Shown here: in pieces, positions 46,201 through 54,684 of the stretch | Position numbering within the stretch: position 1 is the stretch's first letter | Layout of the letters: the number at the start of each line of letters is the position of its first letter | From: Flavobacterium flevense | GTDB lineage: Bacteria > Bacteroidota > Bacteroidia > Flavobacteriales > Flavobacteriaceae | Assembly: GCF_900142775.1 (NCBI RefSeq) | Contig: NZ_FRCC01000002.1 | Coordinates: 620,001 to 684,000, forward strand | Length of the DNA stretch: 64,000 nucleotides | Direction of reading: 5' to 3' | Made by a program: the position numbers and the translations under genes | Notes under the pieces: model-generated | The model's input: only the letters and a program-made list of their open reading frames with translations | What the model was told of the DNA's origin: nothing | Database searches by the model: none

Positions 46201-47805
46201 ACTCCTACGATCAATCAAAGATTAGTGTTTGGTACAGATTATACAAACGCTAATGATGTTGATTTGTTAGGCTGTTCTTGTCAGGTTACAGGATCGGCCG
46301 TAGTTACCATAAAATCTGGACGTACTTTAAAAATTGAAAATGGAGTGGAGGTTCAACCAAACGCTACATTAATTTTTGAGAATAATGCCAGCTTAGTTCA
46401 AATTAATGATGCTGCTGTAAATTCAGGAAATATCAATTATAAACGCCATACTGCTCCCGTTAAACGTTATGATTTTACCTATTGGGCTTCACCTGTTGCA
46501 GGACAAACAATGAAAGCTTTATCCCCTGGTACTTTAGGAGATAAATATTATAGCTATAATCCAACTAGTGGTTGGAAAATTGAATATAACGGAGCACTTA
46601 CGATGGAAGCAGGTAAAGGTTATATTATTAGAGCTCCACAAACATTTAGTATTACTGTGCCTGCAATTGATACTAATCCGGTTTTTGTTGGGGTGCCAAA
46701 TAATGGATTAGTATCATTTTCAATAGCAGCTAATCAAACACATCTTTTAGGGAATCCTTATCCATCAGCAATAGATGCCGATAAATTTATAGCTGCAAAT
46801 TCAACTTCATTAGAAGGAACACTTTATTTCTGGACTCATAATACATCACCAAGTAAAGATATTGCCGGCGATGCTATTTATAATTATACCACTAATGATT
46901 ATATTACTTATAATAAAACAGGAGGTGTAAATGTTGCTACAGGTAAAATAGCGGCAGGGCAAGGATTTTTTGCTCCGGCAAGTGCTGCTGGAGGAACAAT
47001 AGTATTTAATAATGCTATGAGATATACAGAAGGACAACCTAATTATGATAATTCAAATTTTTTGAAAATTAATAGTACTTCTAAAACAGTGACAACGACT
47101 ACTGCGACAGAAAAAAATCGTGTTTGGTTGAATTTAACTAATTCAGAAGGGGCTTTCAAACAAACTTTGTTAGGTTATATTACGGGAGCGACTAATGGTT
47201 ATGATGCTGGTTATGACGGCATGAGTTATGATGGAAATCAATTTGTTGATTTTTACAGTGTCAATAATGCCGTGAATTTATCTATTCAGGGACGTGCGTT
47301 ACCTTTTGTTAAACAAGACAGTGTTGTTTTAGGATATAAATCGACTATCAAAGGGGAATTTAAAATTAGCATCGATCGTACTGATGGCGCTTTGGCAACA
47401 CAGAATATCTTTTTAGAAGATAAAGATTTAAAAGTACTTCATGATCTTAAACAGGGAGCTTATACTTTTAATACTGAAAAAGGAATTTTCAATAATCGGT
47501 TTGTATTGCGTTATGTTGACAAAAATGCTGTTGAACCAGTAGTTGAAACCCCGGTAGTTGAGACACCAGTTATTGATAGCTCAGTAACGGTTTCTGTAAA
47601 ACAAGACCAAATTACGGTAAGTTCATCAGAAGATTTGATTTCAAAAATCATTATTTATGATATTGCAGGAAAAATAATTTATCAAAAAGAGGATGTATCT
47701 GCCAATGATTTTATGATACAAAATTTACTGTCCAGTAAACAAGTTCTTTTAGTAACTCTGGTTCTTGAAAACGGTAAAACAACTTCAACAAAAATAGTTT
47801 ATTAG
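43204..47805 (+). CDS. Giant secreted T9SS cargo protein with Ig-like and fibronectin III repeats (paralogue 2 of 3)
   Basis: 1533 residues. Signal peptide about 1-21 (ending VFA-ATK), then NWSTASNWSPSGVPNGTDDV, the start of a beta-helical region. Ig-like segments are followed by three FN3-type domains (about 451-545, 545-638, 638-735), each with a WDGSATNFYIDVAT-like core and LLPNTTYYFRVR. Further bacterial Ig-like domains follow. From about residue 990 the module common to all three paralogues begins (FENNASLVQINDAA, KRYDFTYWASPVAGQT), ending in the sorting domain IIIYDIAGKIIYQ to TKIVY. A short proline/valine linker (VVETPVVETPV) precedes the sorting domain. Probably a surface adhesin. Confidence 0.8.
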   Translation: MIPNFTLNRFLIFFLFFFHVVVFAATKTYTGANNGNWSTASNWSPSGVPNGTDDVIIPSGKIVVLDVLSVAANSITVSGVIEIPADSNISINSLLIVVSSPSGSIFFNKKSIITLPQNVALYLQNGSKSLDTSDNGVCSNNTEIHVGTTNYAVCTGGGALYSFDQVESAGGINVVTAGVIGVAQNICGGTAPNTLTSATAATGSGTITYQWQATDSTGSYVTITSAISENYLPPVLNATTSYRRRTVSVINGQTFYSQYTSSVTITITSTTAAPTGTASQSFCASNNPTVANLTATGTGIKWYAASSGGAALATNTVLTNGTHYYASQTLNGCESASRLDVTVTVNALPTLSGASQASPVCAGSGATVNLTGMLPNSTSTISYTINGSTQAPITGVVANASGIASFTSAILTIVNNNQYLQITGVTTTGVTPSCTSNIYVGFNLQVTSSSTPTNIRGDNESCNGYIARWDGSATNFYIDVATTSTFDSGTIVPSYDNANLGNVGSVNLTGLLPNTTYYFRVRASGSCGFSGYSSVGSFTTLSIATPTNVRSDNVNWCTSTIRWDGSATKFFIDVATSNTFSAGTMLSAYNNLDVGNVNSLILSGLLPNTMYYFRVRRMETCGLSGNSAVSNFTTMAISSPTANAGYASCNDWVAQWNGVYDTSGNEADGYYLDVAIDNGFTNYVSGYQDLYVGKTNAYTITGLARGGVYYFRIRANTSCGVGSNSNVVTFTEIGNWSSNPGTITGGANSICVGSTATFIKDENTWPSTGTWSVFNQTGSASITQSGVVTGVSVGTVKVVFTTYNGGCGTSTSRDLTVTPGSVVGTASSSPNLCIGETMIDVTHTTTGATGIGMATDLPAGVYASWSSNTITISGTPTASGTFNYSIPLTGGCSGINATGTIIVTSLPTPTAETPTNPSCKVPTGSVILNNLPSSGTIVQTGERNDSIEILGGGSQTITGLHPGTYYFAVTNGSCTSATVTVVILEPETNTWSSSGWSDGTPTINQRLVFGTDYTNANDVDLLGCSCQVTGSAVVTIKSGRTLKIENGVEVQPNATLIFENNASLVQINDAAVNSGNINYKRHTAPVKRYDFTYWASPVAGQTMKALSPGTLGDKYYSYNPTSGWKIEYNGALTMEAGKGYIIRAPQTFSITVPAIDTNPVFVGVPNNGLVSFSIAANQTHLLGNPYPSAIDADKFIAANSTSLEGTLYFWTHNTSPSKDIAGDAIYNYTTNDYITYNKTGGVNVATGKIAAGQGFFAPASAAGGTIVFNNAMRYTEGQPNYDNSNFLKINSTSKTVTTTTATEKNRVWLNLTNSEGAFKQTLLGYITGATNGYDAGYDGMSYDGNQFVDFYSVNNAVNLSIQGRALPFVKQDSVVLGYKSTIKGEFKISIDRTDGALATQNIFLEDKDLKVLHDLKQGAYTFNTEKGIFNNRFVLRYVDKNAVEPVVETPVVETPVIDSSVTVSVKQDQITVSSSEDLISKIIIYDIAGKIIYQKEDVSANDFMIQNLLSSKQVLLVTLVLENGKTTSTKIVY

Positions 47806-47830
47806 TGTAGAATTTATTTTTTTTAAAGGT

Positions 47831-47861
47831 ATCCCGATTGCGTAAGTAGTCGGGATTTTTT
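47831..47861 (+). terminator. Terminator after T9SS paralogue 2
   Basis: ATCCCGA ... TCGGGAT followed by a T run; near-copy of the terminator at 42757. Confidence 0.85.
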
Positions 47862-48128
47862 ATGACTGCTATTTTCTAAGTTTTCAAATACTTTTTCTTC
47901 GTAATTTATGAAATTGTGGCTTGTGAATTAGTTCTTTATGAATTGAATAGTTTTCAAATGTAGTTTTTCACTTTGTTTAATTGTTAAAAAATGTATTTTA
48001 ACAGTAAAAAACTTCATTTAAACGATTTTTTTAATAATTTTATCTCAGATTTTTAGACCCCCTAAAAAATTGTGTTCACCTGATATATTTGGTATCGGGC
48101 GGCTATATAATTTTTTAAATATGGGGCT
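47862..48128. other. Gene-free interval before T9SS paralogue 3
   Basis: A perfect dyad GTTAAAA-6-TTTTAAC lies at 47983-48002. TATATTTG at 48084-48091 matches the -7 promoter element, 37 nt before the start codon, without a clear -33 TTG. No gene is supported. Confidence 0.55.
48084..48091 (+). promoter_or_regulatory. -7 promoter element for T9SS paralogue 3
   Basis: TATATTTG, an exact TAnnTTTG match upstream of the 48129 start. Confidence 0.45.
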
Positions 48129-51100
48129 ATGAATAAAAATTACTTTACTTCTATTAAACCAATAAACACAATTAAAACCTGCTGTTTTTTATTGGTAATT
48201 TGCTTTTCAATTTCCATTTCGACCTATAGTCAAACTACAAAAACCTTAACTACATCAGGTGAATTAGAAATTCCTGCCGGAGTTACAAGTTTATCTGTAC
48301 AAACATGGGGTGCAGGCGGTGGAGGTGGTGGTTCTAATGAATTGTTAACACTTCTTAGTCTTGGATCGGCTGGAGGTGGTGGTGGGGGCGGTGCTTATAA
48401 CCAAGGGAATGTTTCTGTCACTGCAATTCCAACTAATGCTAAAATTTCTTACATTATTGGTCAAGGAGGAGCTGGTGGAAGTTATGGGAGTGCTACACTT
48501 AATGGTTTGGCTGGAGGACAAACTACTTTTTCTACTATTGCAGCTAATGGAGGGCAAGGCGGAGGTGGAGGTACTTTGTTAGTTCGGGCAGGTGTAGGGG
48601 GTACAGGTGGCTTAGGTGGTTTTAAAAATGGAGGAAATGGTAGTTCGGCTTATTTAGTTGCAATTAATCTTAATCCATTAAATTTACAAATAGGAGTTAA
48701 CAGAAGTGGTGGGGGTGGAGGAAGTGCCGGAACCGCTCTTAATGGTAATAACGCATCTGGTCTTACAGGAGGAATGGCTGTAGCTGGTGGAGCTGCAGGA
48801 GGGAATGGTAGTGAGAAACAATTGTTATTAAGTTTGGTTGCTTCTCCAAATGTTCCAGGTTCTCCAGGTGGTTTCCCTGGAGGAGGTGGTGGTGGTGCAA
48901 CTGGTGGAGGATTGGTTAATGGATTGTTAAATGGAATTCTTGGAGGTAGTAGTTCTGATGTTAGCAATGGAGGAAAAGGTGGAGACGGTCAAATAAAAGT
49001 CACTTATACTTGTCCTGTTTATAGTATCTCGAATCTTACTGCCGATGCTGCTTGTGTTCAGACATCTGCTATTCATTTGATTGGTAATTTACCTATAGGA
49101 ACTTATACAGTAACTTATAATAGAAGTGCTCCGGCAGCAACCGGACTTACAGCTAATATGGTAGTTGAGACAGCAGGGACTGGTACTATTAATGTTGTCG
49201 GTTTGCCTGTTGCCGGTTCAAGTACAATTACTATCACAGAACTTAAATCAGTAGATTGTGTGAGTAGTGTGAATGCATCAATTACTTTTGACAGAGCTGT
49301 AAAACCAACAACTGGAACAATAACTCACCCTACTTGTGCGGAGCCCAAAGGAACTGTTGTCTTAGACAATTTAGTAATTGGAGGGACTATTCATCAAACA
49401 GGAGTTGCAAATACCAGTTATCCCATAACTTCAAATCCTCAAACAATCACAGGTCTTGATTCCGGAAATTATAATTTTGTTGTTTCCAATGGTATTTGTA
49501 GTTCTCAAACAGTCTCTGATATAACTTCTGTAACTATTGATAATCCACCGCCTGTAAGAACATGGAACGGAACCTGGGACGGAATTCCCACGATAGAAAA
49601 TAAAGTGATTTTTGCAGAAAGCTATAATGAAGATCCGGAAAATTTAGATGAAAATGTGAATATCGAAGCCTGTTCCTGCGAAGTGAATTCAGGAGCTCAT
49701 GTTACTTTTAAAACAGGGCGCTATTTGAAACTAAGAAATGAAGTAATAGTTAATCCGGCTGGGTCGTTAACTTTTGAAAATAATACCAGTTTAGTTCAGC
49801 TAAACGATGCTGCTGAAAACTCAGGTGAGATTACCTATAAAAGACATACAAAACCCGTAAAAAGATATGATTTTACTTATTGGTCATCACCGGTTGAAGA
49901 GGAGTTTTTGAAGGATGTATCACCACTTACTTTAGGAGATAAATACTATAGTTTTAATCCCGTTTCAGGTTGGCAAATTCATTATAACGGAAATCAGGAG
50001 ATGTACCCCGGAGAAGGTTATATCATAAGAGCACCTCAAAGTTTCAGTATAACTGATCCTACTATTGATGAAACACCAAAGTTCACAGGCAAGCCTAATA
50101 ACGGTGAAGTCAAAAAGAATTTAACCGCTGGACTGGTTTATCTGATAGGAAATCCCTATCCTTCGGCTATTAGTGCCGATGCTTTTTTGTCTGAAAATGA
50201 TAGTAAATTAGAAGGAACGCTTTATTTCTGGACTCATAATTCGCCGCCAAGTATCAACGTTGACGGAGATGCTATTTATAATTATACTGCTAATGATTAT
50301 GCGACTTATAATCTTACAGGAGGGATTAGTACGGCCATTAATGATGATGATCCTAATGATCCGGATGATAATTTTAATAATGCAACACCAAATGGAAATA
50401 TTGCGGCTGCTCAAGCCTTTTTTGCACCGGCAAGTGAAATGGGAGGTGAAATTGTTTTTAATAACAGCATGCGTCTTTTAGATGGTGAAGTAATGGATGA
50501 TGGAGAAGAGTATGATGAGGTAAGAGATAATTCTCAGTTTTTTAAATTAGAAACTACATCAAAAACTACTAATGAAATAGAGAAAAATCGGGTGTGGTTG
50601 AATTTGTCTAATGCGGAAGGTGCTTTTAAGCAAACATTAGTGGGTTACATTAGCGGAGCGACAAATGATTATGAGGGGAAATTTGATGGAATAAGTTATG
50701 ACGGAAATCAATATCTGGACTTTTATAGTGTTAATCAGGCACTAAATTTAGCTATTCAGGGCCGTGCACTACCTTTTCAACAGAAAGACAGTGTAGTTTT
50801 AGGTTATAAATCAACTATTGCAGGTGATTTTAAAATCAGTATTGATCATGCTGATGGAGTTTTGGCTTCGCAAAAAGTTTTCTTAGAAGATAAAGTTTTG
50901 CAAGTGCTACATGATTTGAAAAATCCTTACTCTTTTACTACCGAAAAAGGAATTTTCAATGATCGGTTTGTATTGCGGTATGAAGATAAAAACGCTTTGG
51001 TTGAAACGGTTAGTGATAGTGCTGTTGAAGGAGTTGTTATCTCGAATAAGAACAAAACCATCACTATTGCTACTACAGATGAAATCATCAAAACCATTTA

Positions 51101-51254
51101 CATTTATGATTTTTCGGGAAGATTAGTGTATTCAGATACGGAAGTTAATTTAGAAACTGTAACTATTCGTAATGTATCAGGTACTCATCAAATTTTGATT
51201 GTCACAGTAGTATTAGAAAATGGTAAAAAAGCAGTGAAGAAAATAATCTATTAA
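48129..51254 (+). CDS. Secreted T9SS cargo protein with glycine-rich domain (paralogue 3 of 3)
   Basis: 1041 residues. Signal peptide about 1-34 (ending TYS-QTT). Residues about 60-285 are a glycine-rich domain with many runs of four to six Gly (AGGGGGGSNELL, GGAGGSYGS, PGGFPGGGGGG), suggesting an extended or fibrous surface layer. A short Ig-like segment follows. From about residue 479 the module shared with the two upstream paralogues runs to the end (FENNTSLVQLNDAA, KRYDFTYWSSPVEEE, LEGTLYFWTHN), then the sorting domain IYIYDFSGRLVYS to KKIIY. Only the N-terminal display part differs greatly from the paralogues. Confidence 0.8.
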   Translation: MNKNYFTSIKPINTIKTCCFLLVICFSISISTYSQTTKTLTTSGELEIPAGVTSLSVQTWGAGGGGGGSNELLTLLSLGSAGGGGGGGAYNQGNVSVTAIPTNAKISYIIGQGGAGGSYGSATLNGLAGGQTTFSTIAANGGQGGGGGTLLVRAGVGGTGGLGGFKNGGNGSSAYLVAINLNPLNLQIGVNRSGGGGGSAGTALNGNNASGLTGGMAVAGGAAGGNGSEKQLLLSLVASPNVPGSPGGFPGGGGGGATGGGLVNGLLNGILGGSSSDVSNGGKGGDGQIKVTYTCPVYSISNLTADAACVQTSAIHLIGNLPIGTYTVTYNRSAPAATGLTANMVVETAGTGTINVVGLPVAGSSTITITELKSVDCVSSVNASITFDRAVKPTTGTITHPTCAEPKGTVVLDNLVIGGTIHQTGVANTSYPITSNPQTITGLDSGNYNFVVSNGICSSQTVSDITSVTIDNPPPVRTWNGTWDGIPTIENKVIFAESYNEDPENLDENVNIEACSCEVNSGAHVTFKTGRYLKLRNEVIVNPAGSLTFENNTSLVQLNDAAENSGEITYKRHTKPVKRYDFTYWSSPVEEEFLKDVSPLTLGDKYYSFNPVSGWQIHYNGNQEMYPGEGYIIRAPQSFSITDPTIDETPKFTGKPNNGEVKKNLTAGLVYLIGNPYPSAISADAFLSENDSKLEGTLYFWTHNSPPSINVDGDAIYNYTANDYATYNLTGGISTAINDDDPNDPDDNFNNATPNGNIAAAQAFFAPASEMGGEIVFNNSMRLLDGEVMDDGEEYDEVRDNSQFFKLETTSKTTNEIEKNRVWLNLSNAEGAFKQTLVGYISGATNDYEGKFDGISYDGNQYLDFYSVNQALNLAIQGRALPFQQKDSVVLGYKSTIAGDFKISIDHADGVLASQKVFLEDKVLQVLHDLKNPYSFTTEKGIFNDRFVLRYEDKNALVETVSDSAVEGVVISNKNKTITIATTDEIIKTIYIYDFSGRLVYSDTEVNLETVTIRNVSGTHQILIVTVVLENGKKAVKKIIY

Positions 51255-51271
51255 CGCATTTTATAAGTATA

Positions 51272-51309
51272 AAAAAAATCCATTAGCGTCTGACTAATGG
51301 ATTTTTTTG
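51272..51309. terminator. Bidirectional terminator between T9SS paralogue 3 and bioB
   Basis: AAAAATCCATTAG, loop, CTAATGGATTTTT with A and T runs on both sides; the two genes converge. Confidence 0.85.
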
Positions 51310-51326
51310 TATTTCAGAAAAGATAT

Positions 51327-52412
51327 TTATTTACCTTTAATAGATGCTTCAACATTACGTTCAATAGTGTGTCCGGGACGAGACCATTTTGGTTTTTCAC
51401 CTAACGGAACAAATTGAGAATCGGCAGCTTCTACTGTTTGCGGTTGTGAAACCTTAGTAAAAGGTTTTTGCGGATTCAAACCTAATATTTCAAACATTTT
51501 CATGTCTTCGTTTACATCCGGATTTGGTGTTGTTAAAAGTTTATCACCTGCAAAGATCGAATTGGCACCTGCAAAAAAGCACATTGCTTGTCCTTCACGG
51601 CTCATATTTGTTCTTCCAGCTGAAAGGCGAACCTGAGTTTCCGGCATGACAATTCGGGTAGTGGCTACCATTCGAATCATTTCCCATATTTCAACTGGTT
51701 TTTCTTCTTCCATTGGTGTTCCTTCAACAGCAACAAGTGCATTAATCGGCACTGATTCCGGTTGAGGGTTTAAAGTAGAAAGAGCTACTAACATTCCTGC
51801 TCTGTCTTCGATACTTTCCCCCATCCCAATAATTCCTCCGCTACAAACAGTCACATTCGTTTTACGAACATTTTCTATCGTTTCTAAACGGTCTTCAAAA
51901 CCTCGGGTAGAAATAACATCTTTATAATATTCTTCAGAAGTATCCAGATTATGATTGTAAGCATATAAACCTGCTTCAGCTAATCGTTGTGCCTGATTTT
52001 CGGTAATCATACCTAAAGTACAACAAACTTCCATATCCAGTTTATTAATGGTACGAACCATTTCTAAAACCTGGTCAAATTCAGGTCCGTCTTTTACATT
52101 TCTCCAGGCTGCTCCCATACATACACGGGAAGAACCTGTAGATTTAGCACGCAAAGCCTGAGCTTTAACCTGACTCACGCTCATTAAATCATTTCCTTCA
52201 ACGCCTGTGTTATAACGTGCTGCCTGAGGACAATAACCACAATCTTCCGGACATCCTCCTGTTTTAATTGATAATAATGTCGATACCTGAACCACATTTG
52301 GGTCATGGTGTTCTCTATGAATTGAAGCTGCTTCGAAAAGCAAATCCATCATCGGTTTATTATATATAGCAATAATTTCTTCTTTTGTCCAATCGTGTTT
52401 TGTAATACTCAT
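51327..52412 (-). CDS. bioB: Biotin synthase
   Basis: Radical-SAM enzyme that inserts sulfur into dethiobiotin to form biotin. 361 residues. The radical-SAM cluster cysteines are C54, C58 and C61 (GGCPEDCGYCPQ). VCMGAAWRNVKDGPEF and YNHNLDTSEEYY are BioB signatures, and RLSAGRTNMSREGQ carries the Arg of the second cluster. It is 13.5 kb from the other bio genes and on the opposite strand, separated by recX and the three T9SS genes. A consensus promoter precedes it. Confidence 0.97.
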   Translation of the reverse strand: MSITKHDWTKEEIIAIYNKPMMDLLFEAASIHREHHDPNVVQVSTLLSIKTGGCPEDCGYCPQAARYNTGVEGNDLMSVSQVKAQALRAKSTGSSRVCMGAAWRNVKDGPEFDQVLEMVRTINKLDMEVCCTLGMITENQAQRLAEAGLYAYNHNLDTSEEYYKDVISTRGFEDRLETIENVRKTNVTVCSGGIIGMGESIEDRAGMLVALSTLNPQPESVPINALVAVEGTPMEEEKPVEIWEMIRMVATTRIVMPETQVRLSAGRTNMSREGQAMCFFAGANSIFAGDKLLTTPNPDVNEDMKMFEILGLNPQKPFTKVSQPQTVEAADSQFVPLGEKPKWSRPGHTIERNVEASIKGK

Positions 52413-52434
52413 TGTATTGTATTTTTTGATGCGT

Positions 52435-52464
52435 CAAAAGTAGTCAAATTGTTCAAAATAGCAA
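52435..52464 (-). promoter_or_regulatory. Promoter of bioB
   Basis: On the minus strand: TTG (52464-52462), 19 nt, TACTTTTG (52442-52435). Full consensus with ideal spacing, 23 nt upstream of the start codon. Confidence 0.7.
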
Positions 52465-52496
52465 TGCAATAGCTTTAAAAAGGGATGAGCAGTACA

Positions 52497-52934
52497 TTAG
52501 TCAGCTGAAAATCGATTGTTCCAATACAACATTAGCAATAGCGTTACAATTACTGAGGAAGCGACTCCTTCAAATAATAAAGAAATCGAATAGGCATCTA
52601 TGGAAGGATTTCCGCCAAACAGGAATGTTTCCGACAGCGATTGTGCAAATGCGTCTCCGCCTTGCAGATAACTATAAATTACTAAAGCAATAATACTTAA
52701 AACTACGCCAATTACAGAAGTAAACATGGCAGAAACGGCATTAGAAACAAATTGCTTATTTCCTTTTTCCAGATTTTGTTTAATGGTTCTGTTAACGCCA
52801 TAAAAAACAAATAGGATGTTTAAAAACCTCAGGTAAAAAAGATGAGCTAAGCCTAATAGTTCCATTAACAAAAAGTAAATACTTACAGCAATGAAAATAA
52901 TAAATCCGTTGATGATTTCTTGATGCAGTTTCAT
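52497..52934 (-). CDS. Four-helix membrane protein of unknown function (twin B)
   Basis: A 145-residue protein with four predicted transmembrane helices (about 8-28, 30-47, 66-88, 114-138). It aligns without gaps to its neighbour at 52996-53433; about half the residues are identical, including NILFVFYGVN, NAVSA and GGD. I do not recognise the family. The pair lies in tandem, 61 bases apart, between bioB and ribF, and probably arose by duplication. Confidence 0.7.
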   Translation of the reverse strand: MKLHQEIINGFIIFIAVSIYFLLMELLGLAHLFYLRFLNILFVFYGVNRTIKQNLEKGNKQFVSNAVSAMFTSVIGVVLSIIALVIYSYLQGGDAFAQSLSETFLFGGNPSIDAYSISLLFEGVASSVIVTLLLMLYWNNRFSAD

Positions 52935-52995
52935 TTTATTCGAATTAAAATTGAAAATAAAAGAACCGGAAACCTAAATGTAAGTATTTCGATTT

Positions 52996-53433
52996 CTAAT
53001 CAGATGGGTATTTTCTTTTCCAGAATAGCAATAATGAAAAGCTAACAATCATTACTGAAACTATTGCTTCAATCAGTAGGGAAAAAACATAAGTCATTAC
53101 AGTAGCTTCTCCCGGATACAGTAAAGTGTAAGATAAACTTTCAATAAATTCATCACCTCCTTTAGAATAAATATAAGCAGTTAGCCCCATAAGGCTTAAA
53201 AACACACCAATAAATCCGGTAATGAATGCGGAAACAGCATTTTTACCAAAATTATTTTTTCCCTCCTTATAATTAGATTGTAAGGTTTTGTTGACGCCGT
53301 AAAAGACAAACAAAATATTGAATAATCTTAAGTAAAATACGTCAGTCAGTTGGAGTACTTCTATTAATGCAAAATAAAGAGCAATACCAATAAAAATAAT
53401 TACTCCATTGTATAATTCTTTAGCTATTTTCAT
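52996..53433 (-). CDS. Four-helix membrane protein of unknown function (twin A)
   Basis: 145 residues with the same four-helix layout as the neighbouring gene. Conserved landmarks are FYLRLFNILFVFYGVN (33-48), NAVSAF and GGDEFIESLS between helices 3 and 4. It is the first gene after a putative promoter (53489-53496) whose region contains a perfect 9-bp dyad (53462-53493), so the pair may be under specific control. Function unknown. Confidence 0.7.
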   Translation of the reverse strand: MKIAKELYNGVIIFIGIALYFALIEVLQLTDVFYLRLFNILFVFYGVNKTLQSNYKEGKNNFGKNAVSAFITGFIGVFLSLMGLTAYIYSKGGDEFIESLSYTLLYPGEATVMTYVFSLLIEAIVSVMIVSFSLLLFWKRKYPSD

Positions 53434-53461
53434 ACGTTTTAATTTTTAAGTTAAAAAAATT

Positions 53462-53496
53462 ATTTGATAGTAATTGTGGATTGTCTATCAAATTTA
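53462..53496 (-). promoter_or_regulatory. Operator-like dyad overlapping a -7 element
   Basis: ATTTGATAG (53462-53470) and CTATCAAAT (53485-53493) are perfect inverted arms with a 14-bp spacer. On the minus strand TAAATTTG at 53496-53489 is a -7 element, so a bound dimeric regulator would cover promoter and transcription start. Confidence 0.5.
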
Positions 53497-53548
53497 CGCA
53501 AAAAAAGTAGGAATTATTTAAAAACAGAAAGGTTTTTTTACTTAATGC

Positions 53549-54478
53549 TTAAAGGTTTTCGATGTAAGAAAGTGTCTGAATTTTGTCTTTTTCAATCTGT
53601 TCTTTTAATAATAACAGCGAATCAAATTTTTCTTCACTCCGTATCCGTTGGTATATGGCAACGGTAATTTTTTGGTCATATAAATCGCCTGCAAAATTTA
53701 AATAATGAATTTCAACAGATAATTGTTCCTCGCCAACAGTTGGGTTATGACCAATATTCATCATGCCAAATACGGTTTGATTGTTGATCTCACTCGATAC
53801 AACATACACTCCTTTGGACGGAATAAGTTTGTAATCTTCTTCAATTTTCAGATTAGCGGTGGGGAAACCAATTGTTCTTCCCAGCTGTTTACCTTTAATA
53901 ACGGTTCCTGTTAAAAAATACTGGTATCCCAGGTATTTATTGGCTAAAAGCATTTCGCCTTCCTGAATAGCATTTCTGATTTTTGTAGAACTTACCGAGA
54001 TAGCATTGATTTCCTGAGCCGATATTTGTTCTACTTCAAAGCCGTATTTTTCTCCAAATTCAATAAGATTGTTGATATCGGCAGTTCTGTTTCTTCCAAA
54101 ACGATGATCGTAACCAATGATTATTTTATGAATTTTAAATTGTTCTACAAGCACAGTTCGTACAAAATCTTCTGCAGTTAATCTGGAGAAAATTTCATCA
54201 AAAGGGTGAATGACAAGATTTTGAATTCCTAATTGTTCTAAAAGCAGTATTTTTTCAGACATAGTATTCAGAAGTTTTATTTCTGAACGTTCCTGTAAAA
54301 TCATTCGGGGGTGTGGAAAAAAAGTAAGAACAAGGCTCTCATACTTTTCATCCTGAGTATTCTGAATTACTTTTTCCAGTATTTTTTTATGCCCAATATG
54401 TACTCCGTCAAAGGTGCCTAAAGTAAGGATAGTTTTTTTGGGAGAACTGAAATCTTTTATAGAATGAAAAATCTTCAA
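53549..54478 (-). CDS. ribF: Bifunctional riboflavin kinase / FAD synthetase
   Basis: Makes FMN and FAD from riboflavin. About 309 residues. The N-terminal FAD-synthetase domain has the nucleotidyltransferase motif LGTFDGVHIGHKKIL and DHRFGRNRT. The C-terminal flavokinase domain has the GRTIGFPTANL motif and GVYVV. The start is taken as the TTG at 54478 (KIFHSIKDF); an earlier TTG at 54502 lies inside a TAnnTTTG promoter element (54500-54507) and cannot be part of the message if that promoter is used. Confidence 0.9.
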   Translation of the reverse strand: MKIFHSIKDFSSPKKTILTLGTFDGVHIGHKKILEKVIQNTQDEKYESLVLTFFPHPRMILQERSEIKLLNTMSEKILLLEQLGIQNLVIHPFDEIFSRLTAEDFVRTVLVEQFKIHKIIIGYDHRFGRNRTADINNLIEFGEKYGFEVEQISAQEINAISVSSTKIRNAIQEGEMLLANKYLGYQYFLTGTVIKGKQLGRTIGFPTANLKIEEDYKLIPSKGVYVVSSEINNQTVFGMMNIGHNPTVGEEQLSVEIHYLNFAGDLYDQKITVAIYQRIRSEEKFDSLLLLKEQIEKDKIQTLSYIENL

Positions 54479-54499
54479 AGTAAATATTTTATAATAGTG

Positions 54500-54507
54500 C
54501 AAATTTA
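54500..54507 (-). promoter_or_regulatory. -7 promoter element for ribF
   Basis: TAAATTTG followed by C on the minus strand, an exact match, about 22 nt upstream of the TTG start at 54478. Confidence 0.5.
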
Positions 54508-54631
54508 TACTATCTAATTTAAATTTGATACTCTGCTTATTCTATTTTTGAGGATTTATGCTCTTTGTAACAAAAAACCAAATTTAATTTAAGTATTGCG
54601 TTTGTTTTGGCTGTTTAATTAAGACAGGAAG

Positions 54632-54663
54632 TTGAATATTTTAGTTTAAATACTTTATTTTTG
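54632..54663 (+). promoter_or_regulatory. Promoter of the secreted metalloprotease gene
   Basis: TTG at 54632-54634, 21 nt, TATTTTTG at 54656-54663. Full match; the ATG at 54685 lies 22 nt downstream. Confidence 0.65.
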
Positions 54664-54684
54664 AAACTTAAATTTAAGCTAATC

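Noticed and set aside
48361..48582. Alternative plus-strand frame in the glycine-rich region
   Set aside because: It is a frame shadow of GGN-rich codons and lacks an independent start signal.
48650..48967. Proline-rich frame on the minus strand opposite the glycine-rich domain
   Set aside because: It is the complement of glycine codons in a real gene; Pro runs are a shadow of Gly runs.
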